Assembly (NCBI GenBank): GCA_030640885.1
Contig: DAOWIN010000008.1
Location: 1 to 20,685 of the forward strand
DNA from: Candidatus Omnitrophota bacterium
GTDB taxonomy: Bacteria; Omnitrophota; 4484-213
Direction of reading: 5' to 3'
Length of the DNA stretch: 20,685 nt
Under the pieces are notes generated by a model, which was not told the origin of the DNA, did not search any database, and was given only the letters and a program-made list of their open reading frames with translations. The translations under genes and the position numbers were made by a program. This document shows, one piece after another, positions 7,565-13,147 of this stretch; the stretch's first letter is position 1, and every line of letters starts with the position of its first letter.

Positions 7565-8439
7565 ATTTTTTCTCCTATTCTCAATTTGGCGCTGCGAGCG
7601 CGCGGATTATCAGAAATTTCCTTTTTAGAGGAAATAATCGGCTTTTTGGTGAGAAGGTGCAAAGTTTTAGATTGAAAAAATTTCTTAAATTCGTTTTTTA
7701 CTATCCTATCCTCGCCGGAATGAAAAGAAAGAACGCAAATTTTTCCTTTTGGCTTCAAAAAATTTATGGCTTTGCTTAGAACCGCAGAAAGATTTTCCAA
7801 CTCCTGATTTACGGCAATCCGCAAAGCTTGAAAAACACGCGTAGCTGGATGAATAGCCCCTCGGCGAGGAATTGCCTTTTTTACTATGTTTGCTAATTGA
7901 ATAGTAGTTTCAATTACCTGCTCTTGTCTTGCTCTCATAATAGCGCTCGCAACCCGACGCGCATAACGCTCTTGGCTATACTGTCTAAATATTTTTTCCA
8001 ATTCCTCGCTGGTTAGATTATTCAGCAAATCAAAAGCGGTAACAGAATTTTCTCTATCCATTCGCATATCTAAATACCCGCTTGACCTAAAACTAAAACC
8101 TCTTTGGGGGTCATCCAATTGAAAAGAAGAAAGCCCCAAATCAAAAAGCAAACCGTCCACCTTGGCTATACCCAAATCTTGAAGCACAAAATTAATATCC
8201 CTAAAGTTTTGGTGAACTAAGGTGCAGTTTTTGAAATCCCGCAGTCTTTCTTGGGCTAAGTTAAGCACCTCTCTATCTTGGTCAATACCTATTAATTTCC
8301 CTTCGGGCAGAATCAATTTGGCAATTTCATAGCTATGTCCGCCTGCACCCACGGTGCAGTCAACAATTATATCCCCCCTTTTCGGCTGCAAGTATTTTAT
8401 AACCTCGTTCAGCATCACTGGTTTATGACTGAGTTTCAT
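7561..8439 (-). CDS. rsmH: 16S rRNA (cytosine(1402)-N(4))-methyltransferase RsmH (MraW)
   Basis: SAM-dependent enzyme that methylates N4 of C1402 in the ribosomal decoding centre. The 292 residues show the family hallmarks: HKPVMLNEV near the N-terminus, the SAM loop VDCTVGAGGHS (26-36), GIDQD (51-55), LLFDLGLSSFQLD (97-109), RGFSF (113-117), DMRMD (124-128), FQALRIAVNQEL and LSFHSGEDRIVK. Length is slightly under the usual ~310. The ATG at 8437-8439 lies inside the end of mraZ (17-bp overlap) and the stop overlaps ftsL, the classic tightly coupled dcw arrangement. Confidence 0.97.
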   Translation of the reverse strand: MKLSHKPVMLNEVIKYLQPKRGDIIVDCTVGAGGHSYEIAKLILPEGKLIGIDQDREVLNLAQERLRDFKNCTLVHQNFRDINFVLQDLGIAKVDGLLFDLGLSSFQLDDPQRGFSFRSSGYLDMRMDRENSVTAFDLLNNLTSEELEKIFRQYSQERYARRVASAIMRARQEQVIETTIQLANIVKKAIPRRGAIHPATRVFQALRIAVNQELENLSAVLSKAINFLKPKGKICVLSFHSGEDRIVKNEFKKFFQSKTLHLLTKKPIISSKKEISDNPRARSAKLRIGEKI

Positions 8440-8866
8440 TTATCTGCTCAGCCATTTCTTCAAATTTGGGTAAAGAATCGGCATAAAACTTTCTCCATTC
8501 CCGCTCTGACCAAATCTCAATGCGCCGGGAAACTCCAATGATTACTATCTCTTTTCTGATATGGGCGTAATCTTTTAAATAAGAGGGAACCAAAATTCGC
8601 CCTTGATTATCCCAACAGAGCTCGCTCGCTCCGGAAAAATAGAGTCGTTTAAATCTGCGTGCCTCTCCCTTTGTGAAAGGAAGGGTCGCAAACCTTTTTT
8701 CTTCTTTTCTCCATTCCTCTTCGCTAAAAAGAAACAGACAACAATCTAACCCTTTAGTGATAAAGAGTTTACTTATATTATTTTTCTTAAATACTCGCCG
8801 AAAATCGGCGGGGATAATCGCCCTTCCCTTTTCATCTAAAGAGTGCTTATATTCTCCATAAAACAT
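8423..8866 (-). CDS. mraZ: transcriptional regulator MraZ
   Basis: A 147-residue SpoVT/AbrB-fold DNA-binding protein, normally the first gene and autoregulator of the dcw operon. It has the duplicated family signature: N-terminal MFYGEYKHSLDEKGR with DEKGR at 11-15, and second-half DNQGR at 86-90, each in a beta-strand context (AIIPADFR and ILVPSYL). ATG at 8864-8866. No Shine-Dalgarno precedes it; the leader is filled by a word-repeat array up to a few bases before the start. Upstream there is a predicted sigma70 promoter and a 10-bp-spaced TGG series matching an MraZ box, so autoregulation is likely. Confidence 0.96.
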   Translation of the reverse strand: MFYGEYKHSLDEKGRAIIPADFRRVFKKNNISKLFITKGLDCCLFLFSEEEWRKEEKRFATLPFTKGEARRFKRLYFSGASELCWDNQGRILVPSYLKDYAHIRKEIVIIGVSRRIEIWSEREWRKFYADSLPKFEEMAEQINETQS

Positions 8867-8869
8867 ATT

Positions 8870-8964
8870 ATCACTGATTACATATCACTGATTACACTGA
8901 TGAAGAATGATTACACTGATGAAGAATCAGTGACATCAGTGTTTCCTATCAGTGCCATCAGTGT
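8870..8964. repeat. CACTGAT/ATCAGTG word array in the mraZ leader
   Basis: About 95 bp made of repeated CACTGATTA, CACTGATGAAGAAT and the inverted forms ATCAGTG and CATCAGTG. Direct copies (8881-8927) face inverted copies (8925-8964), so the mraZ mRNA leader could form several alternative hairpins. It occupies most of the predicted 5' untranslated region. Confidence 0.75.
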
Positions 8965-8976
8965 TTTAAGTGTTCT

Positions 8977-9000
8977 CCCACTTTCCTCCACTTCATACCA
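8977..9000 (-). promoter_or_regulatory. probable MraZ box (operator of the dcw operon)
   Basis: On the minus strand three TGG motifs sit exactly 10 bp apart: TGGTA, TGGAG and TGGGA. The last two lie in the longer repeat AAGTGG. MraZ is known to bind TGGG-containing direct repeats at 10-bp spacing near its own promoter. Here the series starts just downstream of the predicted mraZ -10 box and covers the expected transcription start, a good position for repression. Seen directly; the function follows from family knowledge. Confidence 0.7.
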
Positions 9001-9002
9001 TA

Positions 9003-9030
9003 AGTGTACCACAAAAAATTTTCTTGTCAA
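9003..9030 (-). promoter_or_regulatory. sigma70-type promoter for the mraZ (dcw) operon
   Basis: On the minus strand TTGACA (9025-9030), a 16-bp spacer, then TACACT (9003-9008). The -35 is a perfect consensus and the -10 matches 4 of 6. Expected transcription start near 8996, giving a leader of about 130 nt before mraZ. Confidence 0.6.
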
Positions 9031-9034
9031 GAAA
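9020..9034. promoter_or_regulatory. 15-bp palindrome containing both divergent -35 boxes
   Basis: TTTCTTG-T-CAAGAAA is a perfect palindrome with 7-bp arms. The plus-strand -35 (9024-9029) and the minus-strand -35 (9025-9030) overlap at its centre. It could be a regulator site or simply a consequence of two overlapping promoters. Confidence 0.5.
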
Positions 9035-9051
9035 TTTTTATGTGATATAAT
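9024..9051 (+). promoter_or_regulatory. sigma70-type promoter for the SurA-like gene
   Basis: TTGTCA (9024-9029), a 16-bp spacer and a perfect TATAAT (9046-9051) on the plus strand. Transcription would start near 9058 and run through three inverted repeats before the SurA-like ATG at 9264. Confidence 0.6.
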
Positions 9052-9061
9052 AAATGAAGCC

Positions 9062-9094
9062 ACAATTTAGACGACTACAAGGAGACTAAATTGT
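9062..9094. repeat. inverted repeat in the SurA-like leader
   Basis: ACAATTTAG (9062-9070) pairs with CTAAATTGT (9086-9094), leaving a 15-nt loop that contains AAGGAG. In RNA this would place a Shine-Dalgarno-like sequence in a loop. Confidence 0.5.
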
Positions 9095-9160
9095 ATGGCT
9101 GAATTTCCCAGCACTTATTTACTGCAAATTGTTGTTTTGGGTAAAATTATTATAAGCTAA
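9095..9160 (+). CDS. possible 21-codon leader ORF
   Basis: ATG at 9095-9097 follows an AAGGAG (9079-9084) by 10 nt, the best ribosome site on this strand of the intergenic region. It opens a 21-residue frame reading MAEFPSTYLL then a hydrophobic tail rich in I and V, ending at TAA 9158-9160. No homologue is recognised. It overlaps the left arm of an inverted repeat, so it may be a chance frame; alternatively it is a leader peptide or the stub of a displaced gene start. Confidence 0.25.
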   Translation: MAEFPSTYLLQIVVLGKIIIS

Positions 9161-9207
9161 AAGTTATGATTTTGTCCTTAAACATTGTTTAGTAAATAAG
9201 TGCTGGG
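9107..9207. repeat. MITE-like element with 17-bp perfect inverted termini
   Basis: CCCAGCACTTATTTACT (9107-9123) and its exact reverse complement (9191-9207) bound a 101-bp, very AT-rich segment. The similarity continues slightly outward (GAATT on both sides). No clear target-site duplication or transposase is present. It may be a small non-autonomous element or a large hairpin in the leader. Confidence 0.55.
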
Positions 9208-9214
9208 TCAATTC

Positions 9215-9256
9215 GCACAGCAATCCAGCCCTTTCAGAAAGTACTGGATTGCGTGC
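9215..9256 (+). promoter_or_regulatory. strong hairpin immediately before the SurA-like start codon
   Basis: GCAC-a-GCAATCCAG pairs with CTGGATTGC-GTGC: 13 bp with one bulged A and a 15-nt loop. The stem ends 7 nt before the ATG at 9264 and occupies the place where a Shine-Dalgarno should be. It is not followed by a T-run, so a terminator is unlikely. A role in controlling translation is inferred. Confidence 0.5.
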
Positions 9257-9263
9257 TCATTGA

Positions 9264-9950
9264 ATGCTAAAAGCAATCCGTAAAAAAACCAGAATAATAA
9301 TGATATTTTCTATCATATTGATTATTCCCGCTTTTATTCTTTGGGGAGTGCCTAACCGAACAAAAGGAAGGAAATATGCCGGGATAGTTTCGGGGAAAAA
9401 GGTCTCCTGGAGAGAATACTATAAGAATCTGCAGGCTTGCGAACATCGAGCAGTACTGATTTATGGGAATAAATATCAGGAGATGAGAAAGAACTTAGAA
9501 CTTGAAGAACAGGCATGGCAGAATTTGCTCCTGTTAAAAAAAGCAAAAACAGAAGGAATTGAGGTAAATGATCAGGAATTGATTAAAACAATTGAAGGAA
9601 TTGCTTTGTTTCAAAACGAGCAGGGATTTAATAAAGAAAAATACAGGCAGGTTCTACAATACCTGAGAGTGGCTCCAAGGCAGTTTGAAGAAGAGATTAG
9701 AGATTCTTTGAAAATCTCTAAATTGACCGACTCAAATATAGGGAAAATAGATGCCAATGATGAAGAGGTAAAGAAATTTTATGTTGAAGAAAATGAAGGA
9801 AAGGATACTGATTTTAAATTTGAAGAGGAAAAGTTTGGCAAGGAAAAGGAAATTTACAGATTAAGACTGCTTTGGAAAAAAAGAGCAGCTGCGCAAAAAA
9901 GATGGTTGGAAAAAGTAAAAAAAGAGGCCGGTTTAATTTCTCATCTTTAA
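9264..9950 (+). CDS. membrane-anchored SurA/PpiD N-terminal-domain protein lacking a PPIase domain
   Basis: 228 residues. A basic N-terminus is followed by one membrane segment (about residues 10-28, ending in WGVPN). An extracytoplasmic helical domain follows, similar to the chaperone part of SurA/PpiD: EEQAWQNLLLLKKAKTEGI ... DQELIKTI ... F ... FNKEKYRQVLQ ... FEEEIRDSLK. Such domains bind unfolded envelope proteins. The parvulin PPIase domain normally found after this region is absent; the protein instead ends in about 50 highly charged residues. It may be a naturally short chaperone or a truncated one. The ATG is directly preceded by an in-frame TGA and has no Shine-Dalgarno. It is the only convincing plus-strand gene and diverges from mraZ. 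Confidence 0.75.
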   Translation: MLKAIRKKTRIIMIFSIILIIPAFILWGVPNRTKGRKYAGIVSGKKVSWREYYKNLQACEHRAVLIYGNKYQEMRKNLELEEQAWQNLLLLKKAKTEGIEVNDQELIKTIEGIALFQNEQGFNKEKYRQVLQYLRVAPRQFEEEIRDSLKISKLTDSNIGKIDANDEEVKKFYVEENEGKDTDFKFEEEKFGKEKEIYRLRLLWKKRAAAQKRWLEKVKKEAGLISHL

Positions 9951-9981
9951 TCTACATTCTGAGTTCAACGAGACCATGAAT

Positions 9982-10020
9982 TTATCCTGAGCAAAACGAA
10001 GGACCTTGCTCACGGTGACG
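9982..10020. repeat. possible dispersed repeat between convergent genes
   Basis: This segment resembles, from memory, a TCCTGAGC...GAAGGA-type intergenic repeat common in many environmental genomes. TGAGCAA (9988-9994) and TTGCTCA (10006-10012) make a 7-bp stem. It lies between the 3' ends of the SurA-like and HicB-like genes. No T-run follows on either strand. Confidence 0.3.
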
Positions 10021-10052
10021 GAACAAAATGCGAAAGTCCTAAAGATATCGCT

Positions 10053-10316
10053 TTAAACTACCACAGGCAGAGGAACGGTTACCGTGCCAATAAACTCATC
10101 AGATTCTACGGGAATAGGTTCATTATCCAATGCTAAGCTTTCTATATGGCACTGGATAGCTTCAGTAATATTTTGCTTGGTTTCCTCCAATGTTTCTCCC
10201 TGACTATGGCAACCCGTTAAAGCAGGACACCATGCGTGGTAGCCACCTTCTTCACAAACCTCTATAACCAAGATACTATTGAAATAACCAATAACCAAAT
10301 TCCAATAATCAAACAA
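10053..10316 (-). CDS. solitary HicB-like (UPF0150) protein
   Basis: Up to 87 residues with the HicB-type partial RNase H fold signature: ILVIEVCEEGGYHAWCPALTG, then CHSQGETLEET, QNITEAI and HIESL. HicB proteins are usually antitoxins of the mRNA-cleaving HicA, but no HicA gene lies on either side and there is no C-terminal DNA-binding domain, so toxin neutralisation cannot be assumed. The start is uncertain. The longest frame uses TTG at 10316, whose first 14 or so codons come from a dispersed word repeat. A more family-like start would be TTG at 10271, just before VIEV. No Shine-Dalgarno is evident. The 3' end faces the SurA-like gene. Confidence 0.75.
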   Translation of the reverse strand: MFDYWNLVIGYFNSILVIEVCEEGGYHAWCPALTGCHSQGETLEETKQNITEAIQCHIESLALDNEPIPVESDEFIGTVTVPLPVVV

Positions 10317-10386
10317 GAATTGCTTTCTTAGTTTGGTTATTGATTATTGGGTGTTGGAATTTGTTTGTCCCTTGATGTTTGGTTAT
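10264..10386. repeat. GATTATTGG/AATAACCA word array with inverted halves
   Basis: The left half (10264-10316) contains AATAACCA, CCAAATTCCAATAATC words. The right half (10329-10386) carries the same words inverted (TTTGGTTATTGATTATTGG, GGAATTTG, TTTGGTTATT). 10294-10324 is a 31-bp exact inverted match to 14913-14943. The array forms the 5' end of the HicB-like frame. Confidence 0.75.
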
Positions 10387-10407
10387 TCTTCTTTTAGGGG
10401 TTAACCC

Positions 10408-10435
10408 TTGGGGATTGCCGCAAAACAATCCCCAA
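10408..10435 (-). terminator. hairpin downstream of the pilin gene
   Basis: TTGGGGATTG (10408-10417) pairs perfectly with CAATCCCCAA (10426-10435) across an 8-nt loop, 29 nt past the pilin stop, followed on the minus strand by a small GGGTTAACCC palindrome. No U-tract follows, so it is not a canonical intrinsic terminator. It could still mark the pilin mRNA 3' end or protect it. Confidence 0.4.
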
Positions 10436-10464
10436 AATTAAACTCTCAAATCTGCTGTTCTATT

Positions 10465-10989
10465 TTAGATATTATCTACGCAAGTACCCCAACCTTCCTC
10501 AGGAGCAACAAAACCTCCAGTACAACTATCACATGCCTCATCTACCAGGCAAAATGTATCTGTTGTCTTTTCAGCAAAATTCCCGCAATAATCCATATAC
10601 AGCGTTGCGCTGGCGCATCTTCCACTTCGGCGAGTTGCTTTAGCTAAGAAACCCTGATGTTCTGTGTTGTTTGGCGTGCCTCCATCTCCTGAGGTAACCT
10701 CAAAAGTCCAGAATTTCTCAGTGATATGAACATCCAAATCCTCGTTTATTTCGTCTGTGCCGGTAGCGCACCTAGCATATTCCTCGTATTCAGTATGATA
10801 TAATTTCTCTCCTTGCTGAATATGTCCCAAACCGGATCTGCCTTCTGCCCCTCTTGCCTTTTCAATGGTTTTGGTATATTGCGGAATACCAATAGCGGCA
10901 AGGATACCGATGATAATGACTACAACCAAAAGCTCAACCAGTGTAAAACCCCTTAAAGCCCCTCTCATCCATTGCTTAACCCTGTTCAT
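10465..10989 (-). CDS. type IV pilin (cysteine-rich, probable major pilin)
   Basis: Prepilin of 174 residues from the ATG at 10987-10989, which has an AAGGAGG ribosome site 5 nt upstream; a longer TTG-start frame is less likely. A 14-residue basic leader ends in RG. Cleavage is expected between G14 and F15, giving mature FTLVELLVVVIIIGILAAIGIP with the conserved Glu at position 5. The hydrophobic alpha-1 helix is followed by KARGAEGRSGLGHIQQGEKLYHTE, common in bacterial pilins. The globular part has seven cysteines, more than the usual single disulfide pair. It has its own promoter and a long leader, and lies downstream of the assembly operon, as expected for a highly expressed subunit. Assignment as major pilin is inferred. 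Confidence 0.92.
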   Translation of the reverse strand: MNRVKQWMRGALRGFTLVELLVVVIIIGILAAIGIPQYTKTIEKARGAEGRSGLGHIQQGEKLYHTEYEEYARCATGTDEINEDLDVHITEKFWTFEVTSGDGGTPNNTEHQGFLAKATRRSGRCASATLYMDYCGNFAEKTTDTFCLVDEACDSCTGGFVAPEEGWGTCVDNI

Positions 10990-11106
10990 CTTCCCTCCTT
11001 TTTTCAGGACCTGCATCCTTATTTGTTCATCCTTTCCCCTTGTGATTTAGGGAAAAACGACATTAAGGATACAAATCCTTCCTTAACTAACCGCTCAACC
11101 GCTTAA

Positions 11107-11135
11107 ATTTTAAACTGCTAACTGCCGAGCATCAA
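11107..11135 (-). promoter_or_regulatory. sigma70-type promoter for the pilin gene
   Basis: On the minus strand TTGATG (11130-11135), a 17-bp spacer, then TAAAAT (11107-11112). Expected start near 11100, giving a leader of about 110 nt. No sigma54 -24/-12 element was found. Confidence 0.55.
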
Positions 11136-11210
11136 TTTATATTTATTACATTCATTTCTTAACAAACTCTCTGCATTGATTTTTTGTTGTTATTATCACC
11201 CCCTTTCCTT

Positions 11211-11230
11211 TCTTCCGCCTAGGCGGAAGA
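11211..11230. repeat. 20-bp perfect palindrome
   Basis: TCTTCCGCCTAGGCGGAAGA is a perfect inverted repeat, followed by GAGCGAAGCGAGCGGAG. It is GC-rich against an AT-rich background and lies between the coiled-coil gene and the pilin promoter. A second small stem (TTGCC/GGCAA, 11262-11275) is next to it. It may end transcription arriving from the coiled-coil gene, but no U-tract follows on the minus strand. Confidence 0.5.
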
Positions 11231-11300
11231 GTGAGCGAAGCGAGCGGAGCAGGATAAGGTCTTGCCCTAAGGCAAAATTTTTCATTTGGTAGCATATTTT

Positions 11301-11708
11301 CTAATGCACCAACGCTCCCATTTTCGCCTCCACAGAAGCCAAGCGTTCTCTTATCTGCATAGCAATTTCCAACTTATCATCTAAATTTTCTATTTTAGAA
11401 AGCAATTCATTTCGCACAAAACCTAATTCATTATGGACAGAGTCAATTTTACCATCAAGTCTTGCAAAACCAGAGTCTATTTTTCCGTCTAATCTTGCCA
11501 AGCCAGTATCGATTTTCTCATCAAGTCTTGCAAAACCAGAGTCTATTTTTCCGTCTAATCTTGCCAAGCCAGTATCGATTTTCTCATCAAGTCTTGCAAA
11601 ACCGGAATCCATTTTATCATCAAGCCTTTTAATCTCTGTCTGTATGCTCCGCAACTCGGGCGCAATAATATCTTGCAACCCCTGTTTTATTTCTTCATAA
11701 ACAGTCAT
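11301..11708 (-). CDS. hendecad-repeat coiled-coil protein, function unknown
   Basis: 135 residues, with no signal peptide or membrane segment. Residues about 31-95 are 11-residue repeats of the type K(I/M)DSGFARLDE and KIDTGLARLDG, five clear copies plus a partial one. They are followed by heptad-like sequence (VRNELLSKIENLDDKLEIAMQI). The 11-residue period indicates a right-handed or straight helical bundle. The N-terminus (MTVYEEIKQGLQDI) resembles small coiled-coil proteins found beside many unrelated genes. ATG with AGGAG 7 nt upstream. It lies between pilC and the pilin, so a link to the pilus is possible but unsupported by homology. Confidence 0.8.
   Translation of the reverse strand: MTVYEEIKQGLQDIIAPELRSIQTEIKRLDDKMDSGFARLDEKIDTGLARLDGKIDSGFARLDEKIDTGLARLDGKIDSGFARLDGKIDSVHNELGFVRNELLSKIENLDDKLEIAMQIRERLASVEAKMGALVH
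11461..11608. repeat. 66-bp in-frame tandem repeat
   Basis: Two adjacent 66-bp units (11461-11526 and 11527-11592) are identical base for base. A third, diverged partial copy begins at 11593. Each unit encodes two hendecads (22 residues). Exact identity including third codon positions indicates recent duplication. Confidence 0.9.
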
Positions 11709-11732
11709 CTTTCATCTCCTTTCTCAAATTAA

Positions 11733-11868
11733 CCTCGGTACTCGGTTCTCGATATTCGGCCCTCCGCCCATTCGGATTTCGTCATTCGGATTTTTCTCTT
11801 CTCTGTCCTCTGTTTTCTGTCTTTTCTTATCTGTAGACTGTAGACTGTTAACTGTAGACTGTTTTCTG
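11733..11868. repeat. composite word-repeat array downstream of pilC
   Basis: Four word families follow each other: CTCGGTACTCGGTTCTCG, ATTCGGATTTCGTC-ATTCGGATT, CTCTGTCCTCTGTTTTCTGTC, and TGTAGACTGTAGACTGTTAA-type units (11831-11868). The last family matches the array between ftsI and the radical SAM genes. The array starts right at the pilC stop codon and ends before the ribosome site of the coiled-coil gene. Confidence 0.7.
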
Positions 11869-11870
11869 CC

Positions 11871-13088
11871 CTATCCCGCAATCTTGGTTAATTTGAATAT
11901 CGGCAGATACATTGAAACAATTAAAACACCCACCACTCCACCCATCAATACCAACATTATTGGCTCAAAAGCCGCTGTTAATCTGCCTACGGTAGAAGTA
12001 ACCCGCTCTTCATAAAAATCAGAAATTTTTTCGAGCATATCGCCTAATTCACCACTTTCTTCCCCTACAGTAATCATCTGAGAAACCATCGGCGGGAATA
12101 AATCACTTTCCTCCAATGGTCCAGCCATTGTCCCGCCCTCTTGAACCTTTTCGCGCACCTTAGTAATTGCATCCTCAAAAAGTTTATTTCCGCTTATCGT
12201 ACTTACTATACTTAGACAGTGTAGAATAGGCACCCCGCTTTTGATCAGGGTGCTCAAGGCAGAGGCAAAACGGGAAACAGAAATTTCTTGCAGCAAAGGA
12301 CCTATCAAAGGAAGACTTAGTTTAAAGGCATCAAGCCGCTGTTTTCCAAAATTGGTTTGCGCCCATTTTTTGAAAAAAATAACAGCAGCAATCACAATTC
12401 CGATAACAATAACAAAATAATAACGGAAAATATCACTCGCTTTCATTACCATCCTTGTTAGCAATGGCAGTTCAATATTAAAGCCTTGAAAAATATCGGC
12501 AAAGGTGGGAATAATTTTTAATAGAAAAACCAGTACGGCAACTGCCGCTACGATAGAGATAATTACTGGATAAAGCATAGCTGATTTTATCTTTCTTTGT
12601 AAAGAACCCTTAGCTTCAATATAATTAGCTACTTGTTCAAGAACAGAAGAAAGCTGCCCTGAGGCTTCACCTGTTTCTGCCAAATTAATCCAAAAGTCTG
12701 AGAATATTTTACTATGTTTTTTTAAGGCATCATGAAAGGTAAAACCGCCCTCAATATCAGCTTTTATCACCTGCAAAGCATCATAAAGTTTTTTGCTCTC
12801 TACCTGTTTACTTAAAATATCTAAACTACGCAATAAAGGCACACCGGCATTCAAAAGGGTAGACAACTGACGGCTGAATAAAACTAAGTCATCGGTCTTT
12901 ACCCCTGCATGAAATTTTCTGCCCCTTCGCTTTTTGCCAATATCTTTACCCGAAAGAAAACTCACAGAGGTAACCAGTAAATCTTGTCCTTGCAACCTAT
13001 TAACTACCTCATCTTCGCTGATGGCATCCATCACGCCGTGAATAAGCTCCCCGTTTTTTTTGCGCGCAGTATAATTAAACTTAAGCAC
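11871..13088 (-). CDS. pilC: type IV pilus inner-membrane platform protein PilC
   Basis: A polytopic membrane protein of the GspF/PilC family on which PilB acts during pilus assembly. 405 residues: a typical N-terminus (FNYTARKKNGELIHG), then two homologous T2SSF domains beginning near LFSRQLSTLLNAGVPLLRSL and FASALSTLIKSGVPILHCL. Three membrane segments are visible (about 170-190, 219-240 and 375-395). Length is normal for the family. The start is GTG at 13086-13088 with GAGGAGG 4 nt upstream. It is the last clear assembly gene of the operon, 59 nt after pilB. Family members serve either type IV pili or type II secretion; pilins and a PilM-like gene nearby favour pili. Confidence 0.95.
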   Translation of the reverse strand: MLKFNYTARKKNGELIHGVMDAISEDEVVNRLQGQDLLVTSVSFLSGKDIGKKRRGRKFHAGVKTDDLVLFSRQLSTLLNAGVPLLRSLDILSKQVESKKLYDALQVIKADIEGGFTFHDALKKHSKIFSDFWINLAETGEASGQLSSVLEQVANYIEAKGSLQRKIKSAMLYPVIISIVAAVAVLVFLLKIIPTFADIFQGFNIELPLLTRMVMKASDIFRYYFVIVIGIVIAAVIFFKKWAQTNFGKQRLDAFKLSLPLIGPLLQEISVSRFASALSTLIKSGVPILHCLSIVSTISGNKLFEDAITKVREKVQEGGTMAGPLEESDLFPPMVSQMITVGEESGELGDMLEKISDFYEERVTSTVGRLTAAFEPIMLVLMGGVVGVLIVSMYLPIFKLTKIAG

Positions 13089-13147
13089 TCGGCCTCCTCG
13101 TCCGCTTTACTCTCCCACCGTTAAAATGTAAAGCGTAATTTGATATT

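Noticed and set aside
9107..9207. Insertion sequence
   Set aside because: Inverted ends are present, but the 101-bp interior cannot encode a transposase and no target duplication is seen. It was kept only as a MITE-like repeat.
10053..10316. HicAB toxin-antitoxin module
   Set aside because: Only a HicB-like frame is present; no HicA-like small basic protein is encoded on either side.
11017..11160. Sigma54 promoter for the pilin gene
   Set aside because: No GG-N10-GC element with the expected TGGCAC/TTGC context was found. A sigma70-type pair fits better.
11262..11285. Intrinsic terminator (TTGCC/GGCAA stem followed by T-rich sequence on plus strand)
   Set aside because: The stem is only 5 bp, and the T-rich side faces the plus strand, where no gene ends.
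11461..11608. CRISPR-like regular repeats
   Set aside because: The repeats are adjacent 66-bp units without spacers, in frame within a coiled-coil gene.
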